Assembly: GCA_035235625.1 (NCBI GenBank)
Contig: CP141147.1
Span: forward strand, 23,542,756 to 23,606,755
Origin: Saururus chinensis
Lineage: Eukaryota; Streptophyta; Magnoliopsida; Piperales; Saururaceae
DNA: 64,000 nucleotides
Direction: 5' to 3'
Made by a program: the position numbers and the translations under genes. Below the pieces are notes generated by a model. It made no database searches. It worked only from the letters and a program-made list of their open reading frames with translations, and was not told the DNA's origin. Below, piece by piece: positions 11,410 to 25,019 of the stretch; within the stretch, counting starts at the first letter, position 1, and each line of letters begins with the position of its first letter.

Positions 11410-13229
11410 TGTAAGATCTCTAATTTAATTATATCTTGATTCCTTTTTTATTATGTGAATTTGCGTGGTTTTGCTTGTTTGTTGTTTTGATTTGATTTTG
11501 GGTTTATGGGTTAGTTAATTATTTTAATAAGGATTAACTTTATTTTTATTAGTGTCAACTTGATTTACCCAATTTTTATTTATTTAATGATATTTTTTCT
11601 TAATTAAGGGCGCGGACTTTGCTGTGGACCTCACGTCCATGTTGGATGGTGTGTGACCCATTTGACCCTCTAATTTTTTATTATTTTATTTAAGTGGGTT
11701 TGGGTGTGATTAAATTCATTTTTAAGTAAAAAAATAACCTTAATTAGCCACTTAAGGTGTTTTATCCTATTTTTTAACCCAATAATTTATATACATAGCC
11801 CAAAACCCTTACTATATAAAGAAAGCCCTAGCCTATTTGCTAAATGGGGAAGGGCTATGCTAGAATGGATGAAGTGCTTTACCCTCATTTCCCAAAGGAG
11901 AATCTTGGATTAAGGTGTGTTTTCTTCCCTAATTTTTCGACTTTAGTCTTAATCACTTATATCTTCATTTCCCTTATCTTAATTTTCTTCCACCAAAATC
12001 TTGTTTTTAATTTTGATTTAGAAACCCAATTAGGTGATTTTCATTTTTAATCTAAGGATGACCTAGATCTACTTTCTTTTAAGTTGATTTGAGTCTATTA
12101 GCTAATTTTAGTTAGGTTTTAACTAAAACCCTAATTTTTGAATTTATATTGAATTTTATAATCTTGAAGACGAACCAGAAAAGTGAACTATTTTGACCAA
12201 ATGAACAAACTAACAGTTGTTTGAACGGGTTGTCTGGCAGTTTGAACGGCCTGCCGGGGCATTTGAATGGCTATACAATAGAATGGTGCAAATGGCTATT
12301 TTGTGGATTTTTTGGCCATTTCTTGTTCTTTTCTCATAATTATAATTTTTTATAACTATGATGAGTTATGATTATTTACAAATGTCACCTTAATTACATG
12401 TGAACTTTCTTTGAATTATAATTTAGCTTAAGCATGATATTCTATTTGTTTTAAATCTGTATTTCAATTATTTCTTTGTAATTACTCCATAATTCCAATA
12501 GATCATAATCATGATAAATTATGATGCTTGCACATGTCACATTGATTATAGGTGATTCATGTTCCACATGTTTTAACTTAAGTATGAACACTACCATGTA
12601 TGTACATTCTTACATATGCTTATATGATTTTATTTATCATAAATAGACCATGTTTTTCTATACATATATGAATTGATTAGAATATATTTACTTATGCTTG
12701 CACTCATTTAATATTTGCTCATGTATATATCATGTTACATGCATTATACGAATGATCTTTAAATGAATTAATCATGATTAGTCATGATTGGATGTTGTTT
12801 TTTGGATTAGTTACTCGGAGGTTTATCGAATCAGTTTTACATCCCTTGTGGATGCGGCTTTCCATCCAATGGGCGGGGCTTTCATTTTTGGATGGTTCAT
12901 CCCCGAGTAAGAAGAGCGGAATGAAATAATGAGTTAAACTGTTGTGTATTCTCTATTTGAGAATTCAGGCTGGTTTGTCTGTGTACACCAGCGTACTAAG
13001 GGGTATTTTCCCTGTTATGGAACTTACCCAAACTGTTCTAGTTTCTTTTTGGAAATCGAACTTTCCCCATTAGGGATTGTCCAAGTAAGCAGGTCTGCAT
13101 ATGCTTCAACCGATTAAGTAGGATTATTTTCTCAATTGTGAGACATTCACTGGTTGATTTATGCATGTGTATGATATATAATGCTCATTGACATAGGTTG
13201 CGTAGGAACAATGATGCTTATATTGCACA
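11410..13229 (+). repeat. First LTR of complex B (3' part missing)
   Basis: This LTR starts tgtaagatc. It shares ordered landmarks with the second LTR: a ggacctcacg/ggccccacg block (11630 and 21860) and a tatataaag/tataaatac promoter (11812 and 22035). It also shares tttgaacgg motifs (12220 and 22715) and a ggaggtttatcga/ggaggcttatcga block (12808 and 23509). About 0.8 kb present at the 3' end of the second LTR is absent here. The 3' end coincides with the left end of hAT element C. Confidence 0.75.
11812..11850 (+). promoter_or_regulatory. TATA-type promoter of the first B LTR
   Basis: The sequence actatataaagaaagccc has the usual plant TATA form. The second LTR has the equivalent tactataaatac at about 22033-22044, so the position is conserved between LTRs. 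Transcription would start about 30 bp downstream. Confidence 0.5.
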
Positions 13230-14942
13230 TAAGGGTGCAAACAAGCTGAGTCGAACCGAGTTTTGAAGTTTTGAACATGAGCTCAAATTTTAAAAGCTTG
13301 GCTTGAGCTCGGTTCGAGCTCGATCGAATAGCTCGAAGCCTAGCTTGAGCTCGGTTCGGCCAAAAACTCGAAACTCGATTAAGTTTGAGCACAAAAATAT
13401 ACTATAGCAGTTCAAACTCATGTTCGAATTAAGCTTGAATCCCATTTACAACCCAAATTATTTTTCCCTATAAAAACCATATCAATTTAAAGAATCACAT
13501 CAACATTACAAAAATTAAAAAAATTATAACAACTATAATTCCATTCTATTAAAGTTGTAAATATCACTTTAAAATCTATGGCTTAAATAAGAGTTAATAA
13601 ATTACCCACAAAAACCTTTCATTGGTCACCAAATATTTAGCTAATGCTATTCAAATGTCTTACATAATAATCCACCAAAAATTGAATTAGTCACCAAAGT
13701 GCCATGACAACACCAATTCATAGATTCTAGATCTAATTATTCTTGTGACTATAAAAAAAAATTCATGATTACTATATGGACCATAGGAGTAACATATTTC
13801 CGGTTGTGTGCATTGCCTACAAATATAAAAATTAATAGGTAAGATAAGGTTCGACAAAAATAGATAAACACATATCTTAATTTTCACAGTTTAGAAGAGA
13901 CCTCATAAAAAATTATTCAAGGTACAAGTTCTCTCACTTATAACATTAAATAAGTTACAAAAGTTAGCTTAGCAACCACCAAAGTTCTGCTGTCTATTTA
14001 TACATATGGACATGTTCAAAGCAGCGTCAAACTTCATGAAGTGGTGTAAGTAGTGTGTTGTTTACTTTGGCTTGAAAAATTCATAAGAAAAAGAAAGTTT
14101 GTGCTAAGTTAGCACTGCTTACTAAGATTTGAACTTCTAGATAAAGAAAGTCTGTAAGTAGCGTCAAACTGTTTGTCTGTTGTAGTTTAGGCACCCAAGA
14201 AAAAAGACAAAGGCTGCTGAACTAAATTCTATGCAACAACAATTCAAATACTATTTCTGAGGGCTATGCAGCATTTAAGGAGCTTCATTAAGCAGTAGTT
14301 CTGAAATAAAAAATTTAAAGTAAAAGGTTTTGGACTCTTTCCCTTTTTTTATACAACTTTCCCTTTTAAATCATTACAAAGGTAGATCTTTAATCTACAA
14401 AAAAGTTTAGGAGTGAAAATGCAAAGCAGTAAATCTAAAAATAGAAAAGAGTAAAATTTCCAAGAAAGTACATAAAATTGACAACTAACTACATTCCAAA
14501 CAATCCTTGCATTGGTTTCGAAATTTGAATGCCACCTAAGATGGCCACCCCCAATCCCATCTTTTGGTTGTGTCATAGACACTTATGTTGATATCAAAAT
14601 CTAAAACTCAAGAATAGCCACACATATCTCACAATTTTTTTTTGGTAACTCATATATCACAAGTTTACATACCTCAAAATTGGTACTAGATGTCAAATGC
14701 AAAAAGCATTCTAATTTTATTGAATTCCCAAGTTCTTCAATCCCTGAGCTTCTAGGTTTCTATCAACATGCATACAAAGCTTAAATTAATACTTCCTCTA
14801 TTCTATATCAATTGTTATACTTAGAAAAATAATACTTTTATTAAATGGTAAAACCAATTAGTTGTAGCATGCAAAAAGACTAGAAAGCAATAATGAAGTA
14901 TTAAACAAATAAGATAGTTATGAAAGATTAAAATGCTTACAA

Positions 14943-17159
14943 TCACTCATCAATGATTTCATTCTCATCTTCGAGGCTCCCATTATCATATAGCGGACGT
15001 AACCAATCTTTTGTGCAAACCAATGCCTCTATGGTCTCCAAAGAGAGACTACTACGATAATCACTCACAATTCTACCCCTTGTACTAAAGGCAAATTTAG
15101 ATACCACAATAGATAATGGCATTGCCAAGATATCTCATGCCATCACCGATAATGTAGGGTATTTAGCTGAGTTGGCTTTCCAATAATTCAAAACCTCAAA
15201 AGTTGGCCCACTTTCTGCTTGTATCGGATGTTTGTTCTCTTCCAAATATGCCTCTAACTTTGACTTCTTCAACTCTAATTCTCCCTTTTCCGCAACAAAC
15301 TTACTAAACTCATCATAAACATCCATTTGAATATCACCATGGGTTGGAGAAGGTGGATTAGAAGAGGCAAGTGCCTCAACTTCTAAACGTCTAATGTGCA
15401 TCTTGTCTTCATAGAATGCATAAATATTGAACAAAGCCCTTTGAACATTAGTCATACTTTCATGTAATTTCTCCGATTCATTGTACACTTTATGTAATGC
15501 AAACCTAACCATGGTCAACTTGTACCTTGGATCCAATACACAAGCAATCGCCACCACCAAGCTACATTCTTTCCAATACTTATCAAACTTCTGCTTCACT
15601 GATTCCATCATGTCTAACACAAGTTGATCATGATCGGAAGCTTCATAGTTGAAACTTCTCTTCTCCATTTTTTTCTTTTTAAACATAGAATCCAACTTCT
15701 CTTTAACCCTATAGATCACAGGCAAGAAAAGGTTAGAGGTAGGATACTTGCTCCCCAAAAATGTTTGAGTGGCTGCATAAAATACTTCTAAGAGATCCTC
15801 AACCTCTTCATAGGTCTTCCAATTTTCATTAGTGGGGCACCATTTATAATTTTCATCCGATCCTTTGAAGTGTACAAAAGTTAGGCGCACCACTCTTGCA
15901 GCCTTTAGCATCAAATAAGTCGAATTCCATTGTAACATCCAACTACAAACCCTTCTTGCTAGACAAGTTCACCAGCTTAAGAGACGTTTCAAACTCCATT
16001 CGCGCTGCAAAACTTTTGATGTACTTGACAGACTCGCACACATTTTCTATTACATCCTTGATGTGGCTCAATCCATCTTGCACAATTAAGTTTAGGATAT
16101 GAGTGCAACACCTCACGTGAAAAATCTTCTCTCTAGCCTGTATTTAGATAAAATATAGCGTGAAATTAAAACAAAAATAAGGATATAAAACAAAACTTTT
16201 AATTCAAATAACATATAATGCTCTCTAACCTGATACGAAGAAATGAAAGGAATGCCTTCCTTGAGAATTTTCACCATGCTGTCATTTGCAGATGCATTGT
16301 CCAAAGTAATGGTCAAAACCTTTCCCTCTATACCCCAGTCTTCCAAAAAATTAGTCACTTTATTTGCCATAGCATTCCCACTATGGCGAGGAGGAAAGTA
16401 ACTAAAGTTCAAGATTCTTTTATGCAACTTCCACTCATTATCAACAAAGTGAGCAGTTAGTGACATATATCCTTTAGTAGTCCTTGAAGTCCAAGTGTCA
16501 GAGGTAAGGGAAATACTCTCCACACTTGCCAATTTTTTCTTCAACTTCTCCTTCTCTTCAACATACAAAATCATGCATTCATTTCTGATTGTGTGGCGAG
16601 ACCATTTCTCATGACAGGGCTACAAATACTTGCTACATAGATTAAACAACTTGCTCTCTACATATTTGAAGGGTCTCTCATCCATAATCACAAGCTTGGC
16701 AAGCACTCTTTTAACCTTCTGCCTATCATATTTATAGCTTGAGATTGTCACCACCTCTTCACCCTCTTCATTTATATCTTTGACAAATGTTATATCCTTT
16801 TGACCTCTTTCCTTATTCAACTTTGGGCATTTGGTATGATGTCTGTTCAGCTATGTTGTACATCCCGACTTAGAAACCTTAAATAGCTTGCCACAATAAG
16901 TGCATTTGTTCTTCACTCCATCTTGCACTTTCACTTGAGTAAACATGTTCCATGCACGAGAACGCTTTCTTCCATTGACATTTCCTCTCTCTGCTTCTTC
17001 TATAGACTGTCCTTGTGCATTTTTAGTTTCAACTTCCATAACTTGCCCGTCTATATTTTCTTCTTGGGCTAATGGATCAATAACATTTGGAGTTTTTGAA
17101 GATCGAGTTGATGAAGCAGGATCCATCTGACTGTTGTAAGTTGTAACTACAAAAGACAA
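14943..17159 (-). pseudogene. hAT transposase (zf-BED / RNase H-like / hAT dimerisation), broken
   Basis: The order on the minus strand is as follows. An N-terminal basic region and a BED-type zinc finger (KNKCTYCGKLFKVSKSGCTT) lie near 16851-17000. A spacer follows, then the catalytic RNase H-like start near 16250-16574 (SLTSDTWTSRTTKGYMSLTAHF, TLDNASANDSMV). Next is a CCTHILNLIVQDGL block near 16050-16130. The C-terminal part lies at 15135-15938 (MLQWNSTYLML, DPRYKL, and VLNYWKANSAKYPTLSVMA, the dimerisation domain), with its tail at 14943-15128. Stops lie between these blocks, one directly after the dimerisation motif. A short intron is possible at about 16140-16230. The layout matches RICESLEEPER/DAYSLEEPER-like hATs. 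The copy is not expected to be active. Confidence 0.88.
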
Positions 17160-18206
17160 AAAGAAGATGATATAAGAATAATATTAAATAAGATAAAGAA
17201 AAGACAAACATAATATTAAAGTATATGGATACTCTATTTGAATATTGTAAATAGAAATGACAAAAAAGAAGAGAAAATAAAAATAATATTAAATAAAATA
17301 AGGGAAAGACAAAAGTAATGTTAAAAGCATGTGGAATAGGGAAATACATAAACTTGTTTAATGGTGATCCCCACTACTGAAGGTTTGGAATGGTCAACGG
17401 GTAAGTTTCTACATAAAGTCAATAGCCTGTGATATTTAATGAGGGAAAAGACAACAGTATCAATTGAATAAATTACCCAAAAATAAAAATAAAGTTATAC
17501 ATACTTCACCATTGATATTTGAGAATAGTAAACACAATAATTCTATAGATATTCAAGAAGGATAGAGACAACAATACATCATTGAAAAATTACCAAAAAG
17601 AACAAAGACATTTAAACTTAAAAAATCAACCAAATGTTGATGAAAGTAGCAAAAAGGAAAACTTTTTTTTCGTAGTGGTCCCTCCCTTAGTCTAACTCCC
17701 AGTAGAATCATTGTATAAAAAATACTTAAAACAAAAAAAAACACAAAATTTTAAATAAAAAACAATAGAAGAGCGTGATTCCCATAAAGAAGATGGCTTC
17801 ATAAAGGTAAATAATGGTTTTTACCTGAGGAAGAACTCGAGTGCAATGCGTGATGTCCAGTGTTGAAGATGGTGATGACTGATGGGCAATCTTCGATCGG
17901 CTCAAGGCAGTATGCAATGTCCTCTAGAATTCCAAAGCGGTGGGCAGCGGGTGGCGTCCTCACTGATCTAGACCACCATGGCAATAGGCAACGTGCGTTG
18001 TCCTCAGTCCTCACTCCTCTGGACCTCCATGATGGCAGATGGCGTGTGACATCCTCAACCCTCCGGACCTCCACGGTGGCTTTATGCTCCACCGCTCGCT
18101 GCCCTTAGTCTAAGGAGTAAGGACTCTAGGGCTCCATTTGTTAACTTAGTTATCACTTAGGTAAGCCATAAGTGGCTAAGTGCTGTAAGAGGAGTCAAGA
18201 AGACCC

Positions 18207-18248
18207 ACCGGTTTGGTTGGTCCCAAATGGAAGACCAACCAGTTCGGT
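18207..18248. repeat. 16-bp inverted repeat with 10-nt loop
   Basis: The arms accggtttggttggtc and gaccaaccagttcggt lie at 18207-18222 and 18233-18248, with two mismatches. The hairpin lies upstream of the transposase within hAT C. Its role is unknown. Confidence 0.6.
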
Positions 18249-18374
18249 GGTCCATTTTTTTTCTCATTTTGTACATTTGGGCCCAAGTAAAATAGAGGTT
18301 CAAATATCTATCTTTTATAATTTATGTATTAATATTTGGTAAATAATTTATTTATATATGTATATATATGTCTT

Positions 18375-18375
<1 letters not shown>

Positions 18376-18432
<57 letters not shown>
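18376..18432. repeat. (TA)n microsatellite
   Basis: Nearly 30 uninterrupted TA dinucleotides form a simple repeat inside hAT C. Confidence 0.95.
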
Positions 18433-18434
<2 letters not shown>

Positions 18435-19649
18435 AGTACAAAAACAATTTTCTTTGGTAGAAAAGATTCACTTGTTTTAATTCCAATATATGACTTCGAT
18501 CTTTGTCTTCATTTAGCGGCTAGAACAAAATAAGAGTTGTATAGATGTTGACAAGCATATGATTGAATAAATTGAAATGCAGATAGAATAGATGGTAGGG
18601 CTAGGGTCCCAAACCTTGCTTAGCGGCTAGCACTAAAGGAGAAGGCCTTATTTTGTAGTGTAGGGAATGGCTTGGGACAATGGAAAAATAGAATAAGATG
18701 TTTGCCTACCTACTTGGTTCAAATGAAATAGATAGAACAAAGGAATATAATCCATGTAGTTATTATGCTGCTTTGGATGGTCTTGGTTTGGACGATATAC
18801 ATGGAAAACCATTAGATCGATAACTGGGGTAATTTCCTTCCCACTCTAAGGAAGATTAATCTGGATCCCTGGGAACTTGTATTAGAGAAGTAGATGGCTC
18901 GGCTCCATTGGGAGATGGTAAATTATATGCGGAGCTGGAGGCAGAGGGACTTGTACTTGGCTCACCGTTAGATGGATAGGAAGTAGATTGCTCGATAGCT
19001 TACCTCGGATATAAAATAATATACACGTGCTAATGCATCATTGATCATTGATGTCGTTTCATATGAAACAAAATATCATTAGAAAATAATATATTATGTG
19101 TATGTACAAATATATTTCTTAATAGACATTCATATATATGTATTATTAGGAAATTGTTCATATGTGTCTAGTGCATTGCTAGTCATCAAATCGATATCTG
19201 ATAGCTCGCATATAATATAAGAAAATTAATAGGTAGAAATCTAGACTTAGTTCTTAGATATAATTAATAAGCAAAATCTAGATATTACATATTTATCTAG
19301 ACCAATATAATTAGTCAAATTAAGAATATGCAAGTAGAATTACATATTTATATTTATTAGGTTACAATGATTAAAGGTAGTATTTAAAAATTTAATAATA
19401 TATATTATATAGATGAGTAAGGGTATAATAGGAGTAAAATAATTTTTCATATCTAGATTCTCAATTTTATTAGCAGTAGGATTTATATTTATTTTAAATA
19501 TAACAGCGTAATATGGATATTATATATTATGATATATAATATATTATATACCATATATTAATGTATATATAGCATATATATTTTTATAAAATAAAATAGA
19601 ATATTATGGGTACATAAAAGGTGAAAGTTAAAAAAATTATATAATATGC

Positions 19650-21412
19650 TGTAATACCCCGCTTTTCTGATTACATCTAACCAAGGGGGTTAGAGGTAAT
19701 TAGTGATTTTTCTAATAAATTATAAATAGTTTTGAAGGTTGAACCTTTGTATTTTAGTAGAGCTCAAATAAACGAATGTAACGAATCAAAGAACGGGCGA
19801 AACGGAGGTTAGAACCGGAAGTTACGACCTTCGAGAATGGTGGAAAATAGGCGGGGCCCACTTCAGAAGAGCATGATTGATTACTTTAAGTAGGTTAGTA
19901 TTGAAGGGCTTGTCGGTACTAGTCCAACGGTACCAAGAACGCGCAAATTCGAATTCGGGGTAGAGAGATATGCGCGTTTAAAGATTTAGTTTTAAAAAAA
20001 TATATATATTAAAAAATTTAGGTGCACGCATGACGCGTGCGTAAAGTGAGGCCACGACGCACGATAGCTACGCTCGTTACACATGGTCGCTACGCTTGTT
20101 ATGTGCGAACATTGCGTCACACGCATGCAGCGTGAAACGACAAGTGTCACAACGCCGCGCGCATTTCCACTAGTGCTGCGGTTTCGGCGGCTCGGGGCCT
20201 ATTTATACCCCATTTTTGTTCTGATTTTCAGTTAGATCTTCTCCTCCCCCGTTACTAACCGTTTTGAGTCCGATTAAGGCTGTTCAAGACCCGTTTCCTA
20301 CTAAATCGAGTGTGCTCTACATGATGGAGGGGTCCTTTCTTCTAGTTGGAGTCCATATAAGGAGGAAACGCCCCAAGACAAGGAGAGGTTCTGCCTGTTA
20401 TCTTCGAGCATTGACCAACTTTGTTTTCTCTGTTTCTGGCCATCCTGACTCTGATTTAGTCAATTCAAGAGGCGTTCTTGACTAAATCGAATGTATTCTA
20501 TATGATGGAGGGTTTCATTTTCTGAGTTGGCGATCGTATGAAGAGAAAATGCCGAAGACTAGGAGAAGCCCTGCCCGTCATCCTCGAACACCGGAGCAAG
20601 AAAAAGAGACCTGGAGCAAGACGGGGTTCTATCTGTAGTTATCGAGCCTCAACAAGAGAAACAATCTAGAGTAGGGGAGGTTTTGTCCACCGCTCACGGA
20701 TGCAGAAAATGAGAAGAGTCTCCGGTGAGGAGAATGTTCGTACGCAGTCTTTCAGTTCAAGACGAGGGACATATAAAGGCTATAGGAAGTTCCGTCTACT
20801 ACCTCCAGATCTGAAGGGGAGGACGCTAAGAAGGAGCGAGTAACTCCGAATATCGATACCTTATGAGACATGATGGGAGTAAGCATTTCTGATCTCCTGT
20901 GTTAAACATAGAACGACATGTGCTAGTTATGATGCGTGCAATGCTACGATCCATATGCTTGCTATGCTTATATGCCATGATGTGTGCTTATATGCCATGA
21001 TGTATGTTTTATGCCATGATGTATGCTTATATGCTATGTTGATGTATTTTAATGTATATGATTTTGTGATGTCTAATGTATGTAGTAGTTGTTAGGTAGA
21101 ACTACGTTCGGATCCGATTGTGTTGGAATAATATCCAATACGTACGTAGGCAACCAACGGCAAGACAATGTCGGCCCGATCCAAATTAATTATAAGTATA
21201 TGTTTTATTTTATTTTACACGTGATGAACTATGAAGTTTAGTTGTGTGTATGTGTCCGTTACAACCCGAGTCTATGTACGGGGAAGCCTTGAAGCTCCGT
21301 AGTACGTAGATGAATGTTCTACCTTTTGCACACAGATGATGATTTCTGGTTCAAGGAAAGAAAAATTTTCTATTAGTGATTTTGTGGGCCCGGCTCGGGT
21401 CGGGTTGTTACA
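19650..21412 (+). mobile_element. Lone LTR D (Ty3/gypsy type) inside hAT C
   Basis: The block starts tgtaataccccgc and ends ggctcgggtcgggttgttaca, ends typical of long chromovirus LTRs. It contains a TATA-like ctatttatacccc near 20200, preceded by CG-rich DNA. There is no internal coding region and no partner LTR in the window, so it is a solo LTR left by recombination. The flanking 5-mers, tatgc and ataac, do not match, so the exact ends or the TSD have decayed. Confidence 0.65.
20966..21050. repeat. Tandem repeat within LTR D, unit about 25 bp
   Basis: The phrase gcttatatgccatgatgt and its variants occur three to four times in a row before atgctatgttgatg. Confidence 0.75.
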
Positions 21413-21623
21413 ATAACATATAAAAAGTAATATATAATAAATCGAGTCGAGCTTGAGCTGAGCTTCGAGTCAAGTCGAGTCGAGCAAACCCATGTTTGAG
21501 ATCGGTTCGTTTATTTTCGAGTTCGAACCCAGCTCGATTTGAGCTCCATTCAAGCCGAGCCTAATTTGAGTCGAACCAAGCCGAGCCTATTCAGCTCGAC
21601 TCGTTAGCAGCCTTAATTACACA

Positions 21624-21640
21624 TGGTATAAGAGCTCTAA
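21624..21640 (+). promoter_or_regulatory. Primer-binding site of complex B, first copy
   Basis: The sequence tggtataagagctc differs by one base from the standard site complementary to the initiator methionine tRNA 3' end (tggtatcagagc). It lies immediately after the right TSD of hAT C, so before that insertion it directly followed the first LTR. Confidence 0.6.
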
Positions 21641-21680
21641 ACTCTAACCTGTTTAATTAATTTTTACTTAGTGATTATTC

Positions 21681-24600
21681 TGTAATTTAATGTTAACTTT
21701 GATCGGTTTTGTCTTATTTTTTAAATTAAAGTGGTTAACAATGTTTTTTAGTCAAATTGTCTTCAATTTGATGGTTTTTATGTTAATATAAGTCAATTGA
21801 GATTTTTGTGGAATTTTGACTATTTTCCTGATAAATTAAGGTTCGGGACCTACCGTGGGCCCCACGTGTGATATTGGGATGATAGGTCCCAAATGTAACA
21901 ACATCTTAAGTCAGTAATTAAATGTTTCAAAAATTTTAGACCATCAATTTGGGCTTAAAATAAGCAAGTTTTCCATTTTTAGTATTAAATTTTATTTATA
22001 CCCCACCTATTTGTTAGGTCTACCCCAAACCCTACTATAAATACAAAGGCTCGGCCACTTTCCCAATTGGGAATGGCTGGAATCTGGAGCTTAGGAAGCC
22101 CTAATCCCCATTTTCAAAGAAGGAAAGGCGATTAAGGTAAAGATTAGCTTAATTCTTTACCTTAATCTTCCACTATTTTCTTAGGATTTCTCCTAAACTT
22201 TCCAAATTACTTCTTTACTAAGGTTTAATCTTGATTTCTACCCATAAAGCTATTAATTTCAATCTTCATTTCAAACCATCATGAAAGGAATTTTATTTTT
22301 GAACTCAATAAACCGTAGATCTACATGTTTTCAAGAGATTTAGGTATTTTTAAGCGGATTTATGCAAGTATTAACAAAAACCCTATTGTGGGTAGGATTT
22401 GAAGGTGTTGGAGCATTGATTTCAGATTTGATGTTTAATGGAGTTTTATGTGGGTTTCCATGGAGTTGAGCTTTAATAGCGGATTTAGAAAAGCTTAATC
22501 TTTCTTGTGGTTTCTTGACTTTTTGGTTGTAAATGACTAGATTTACTATTTCCTAAGCATAGATTTCATTATTATGATGTTTGGGAGTGAGATTTGAAGG
22601 ATTATGATGTTTATGTGCATTTTTAGTTTTGGGTTCGAAATGGAGAAGATGAACTAGAAATTTCAGTTTTGCCGATCGAACGGCCATGCAGGCTGATCGA
22701 ATGGCTAGGCGTTCGAACCCGTTTGAACGGCCCTCACGGACGTTTGAACGCCAACACAATAGTTCGACTATTTTTGCTATTTTTCTCATTTTTGAGTTTT
22801 TATTCTTAAGTATCATTTTTTATGTTCATGATGAGTAATTTATGTTAGGATAAGCTACTGGAAGGGTATGAATTTGATGTGGCAAGCTATGATGAATGTT
22901 TAAGTATTATGTGAATTGCATGATTGATTGGTTAAATATGTGGTAATTCCTTATCTTGAATCCATGTTGAATGATTCCTTATATTTTAAGCATGATTCCA
23001 ACAATGTTATAGCATGAGAATGGATTTGTATGTCTTCACATATTATGCTTGAATTATGGGTGAATGATGGTGTTATGTCTAGCTTCAAGTGTGGTATGAA
23101 TATGCTTACATACATCTAGGATGAGGTTGCACTTGATTCAAATTGTGTTTTTCGATGATTTTCACTTATGATTTCAGCAAGGAGCCATAACTAGATGTAA
23201 AGAGCATGGGTGTAGCATTTTAATGGGTTATTTATAATGTATATTCATATGCTTAGAAATAAATGTTTCTACGTAGTACACACGCATGTGGGGGTAATCA
23301 TGATTAATGTTGATACTTATGATTAGATATGATGCATGAGTGGCTGATGGGAGCACATTCTATGAATTAGGATCCATGTAGAGATTGCTCACGTATGTAC
23401 CATGTTGCATGCATCATGAGATGGATTTATGAATGAGATTTTATCAAGATTAGCCGTGTTGATTGATTGGTTGCAATTGTGTTATATTGCTTGCCAGGTT
23501 AATCAACCGGAGGCTTATCGATTTGGGTTTACATCGGAAAGGACGGGGTTTTACGCCCCTCGAGGATAGGTTTTCCACCTCGGGCTGAGAAGAACGGCAA
23601 TGCTATAAGGAGAATCAAACTATTGAGACTATTTGGACCTTACGAATCCAGACTAATGTAGCCGAGTGCACTGGCTTACTAGGGGGTATTTTTCCCCATC
23701 AAGGAATTTACCCAAACTGCGTAATTCTTTCAAACTTTCCTATTGGGGATCATTTGGAGTGAGTAGGGATTGCTTATGCTTTGACTGATTAAACAAGGTT
23801 GCTTTATCGATTTGCATGGTTGTGATAGAGTGATTAGAGGCACTTTACATGCAAGTTGATTGATTTTGATTATGCATGATATGATTGTGTTAGAGACACT
23901 TCTCATATAGGTTATATGTGATGATTATGTATGATGTGATTGTGCGTTAGAGACACTTCTCATGTAGGTTATATGTGATGATTATGCATGATGGGATTGT
24001 GTGTTAGAGATACTTCTCATGCAGGGTATATGTGATGACTATTCATGTCAGGAACATTATGTTTGAAATACTTGCAAGCGGGGTAATTGCTTATTTTAAG
24101 TATGGTTATGGTAAGGGAAGTAATCAGAACTAGGATATTATGTGATATATATAGATCCGATAGACCATGTTGATGTGTCGTGGATATTTTTCTGATTTAC
24201 TGCTACCGTATTTAAAACCTTACTGAGTTTTACCCACCCCACTATCTGTGTTTTATTTTGGGGTTGCAATGTGTGATATGCAATCAAGTAGGATCCTCTG
24301 TATGAGGAAAGGTGGGTGAGTACTTGGGAGTAGGCGTAGATGCCTCTGGACTTTGCTGTGTTTTCTTATTTACTCTGTTATGATAATAGAACATCATGTA
24401 TGGTGGTTTTTATTTCAGACTTATGTAACTCTTATATTTTTAGATTTGTTTAAGACTTTCTAATTCGAGCCATGTGTGTGGGCTCAGTATTCTAAGTATG
24501 TGGGTAAAAGACTTACGAACTAGTTCAGAGTTAAAGTTCTCTTTTGTTCTACTTATTTCTCTTGCACAAAGGTTTAAAGGTGCGCACTTTGTATGTGTTA

Positions 24601-24720
24601 AATACCCGCTAGAGGGGTTAAAGTCTTTTGCAACGTTAAACCAACTTAGTCACCCCTGTGCGCTTCAACCATCCCTTGGATTAGGTTCGGCTCGGGTCAG
24701 GCGGGTGCTGGGGCATGACA
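21681..24720 (+). repeat. Second LTR of complex B
   Basis: This LTR of about 3.0 kb starts tgtaatttaatg and ends ggggcatgaca, and is directly followed by a leader with a primer-binding site at 24730. It is colinear with the first LTR and extends further at the 3' end. That 3' end aligns with the block ending at 26221: both share ttttattttgggctgc/gggttgc, ttgcacaaagg and a gggtcagg...ggg(c/t)...tgaca terminus. Confidence 0.72.
23868..24047. repeat. Three-copy tandem repeat in the second B LTR, unit about 56 bp
   Basis: Units begin gattatg(c/t)atgat at 23868, 23923 and 23980. Each contains ttagaga(c/t)acttctcat and ggttatatgtgat or a close variant. Confidence 0.8.
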
Positions 24721-24729
24721 GAAAGTTTT

Positions 24730-24741
24730 TGGTATCAGAAC
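24730..24741 (+). promoter_or_regulatory. Primer-binding site of complex B, second copy
   Basis: The sequence tggtatcagaac lies nine bases after the end of the second LTR and nearly matches the initiator methionine tRNA site. Confidence 0.75.
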
Positions 24742-25019
24742 ACCTCTTTGTCCAAGAGTAAATAAGGTTAGGTGATGAGTCTTAAGGGTTAAAGGGGTAT
24801 GAGATGATTAAAGGTCTAGACTTAACTAACGATGTTAAATTTTGTTGTTTGTCTTGAATGTTGTTGCTTGATTGTGTTGTTTGTCTTGCTTGTGTGCTTG
24901 TGTTGCTTTATGTTATTAGGTTATATGATTAATGTCTAATTGTTGTGTAAATGACTGATCTAATCATGCATGAGCTAATAACCAATTTGGTGCCCAATAC
25001 CCTAGAGTTGACAATGTGT

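Larger units (their letters stand above)
13230..21615 (-). mobile_element. hAT transposon C, nested in complex B
   Basis: The terminal inverted repeats read taagggtgcaaacaagc at the left and taaggctgctaacgagt at the right (reverse complement). They are flanked by 8-bp duplications attgcaca (13222-13229) and attacaca (21616-21623), with one mismatch. The subterminal 150-200 bp at each end are packed with gagctcg/gagtcgag motifs, as in plant hAT elements, where such repeats bind transposase. A decayed transposase lies on the minus strand at 14943-17159. A 1.76-kb lone LTR (19650-21412) has inserted near the right end. Confidence 0.87.

Noticed and set aside
20941..21050. Short repeats resembling a CRISPR array
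   Set aside because: The units are directly tandem with no unique spacers, in a plant LTR; a CRISPR array is not expected.
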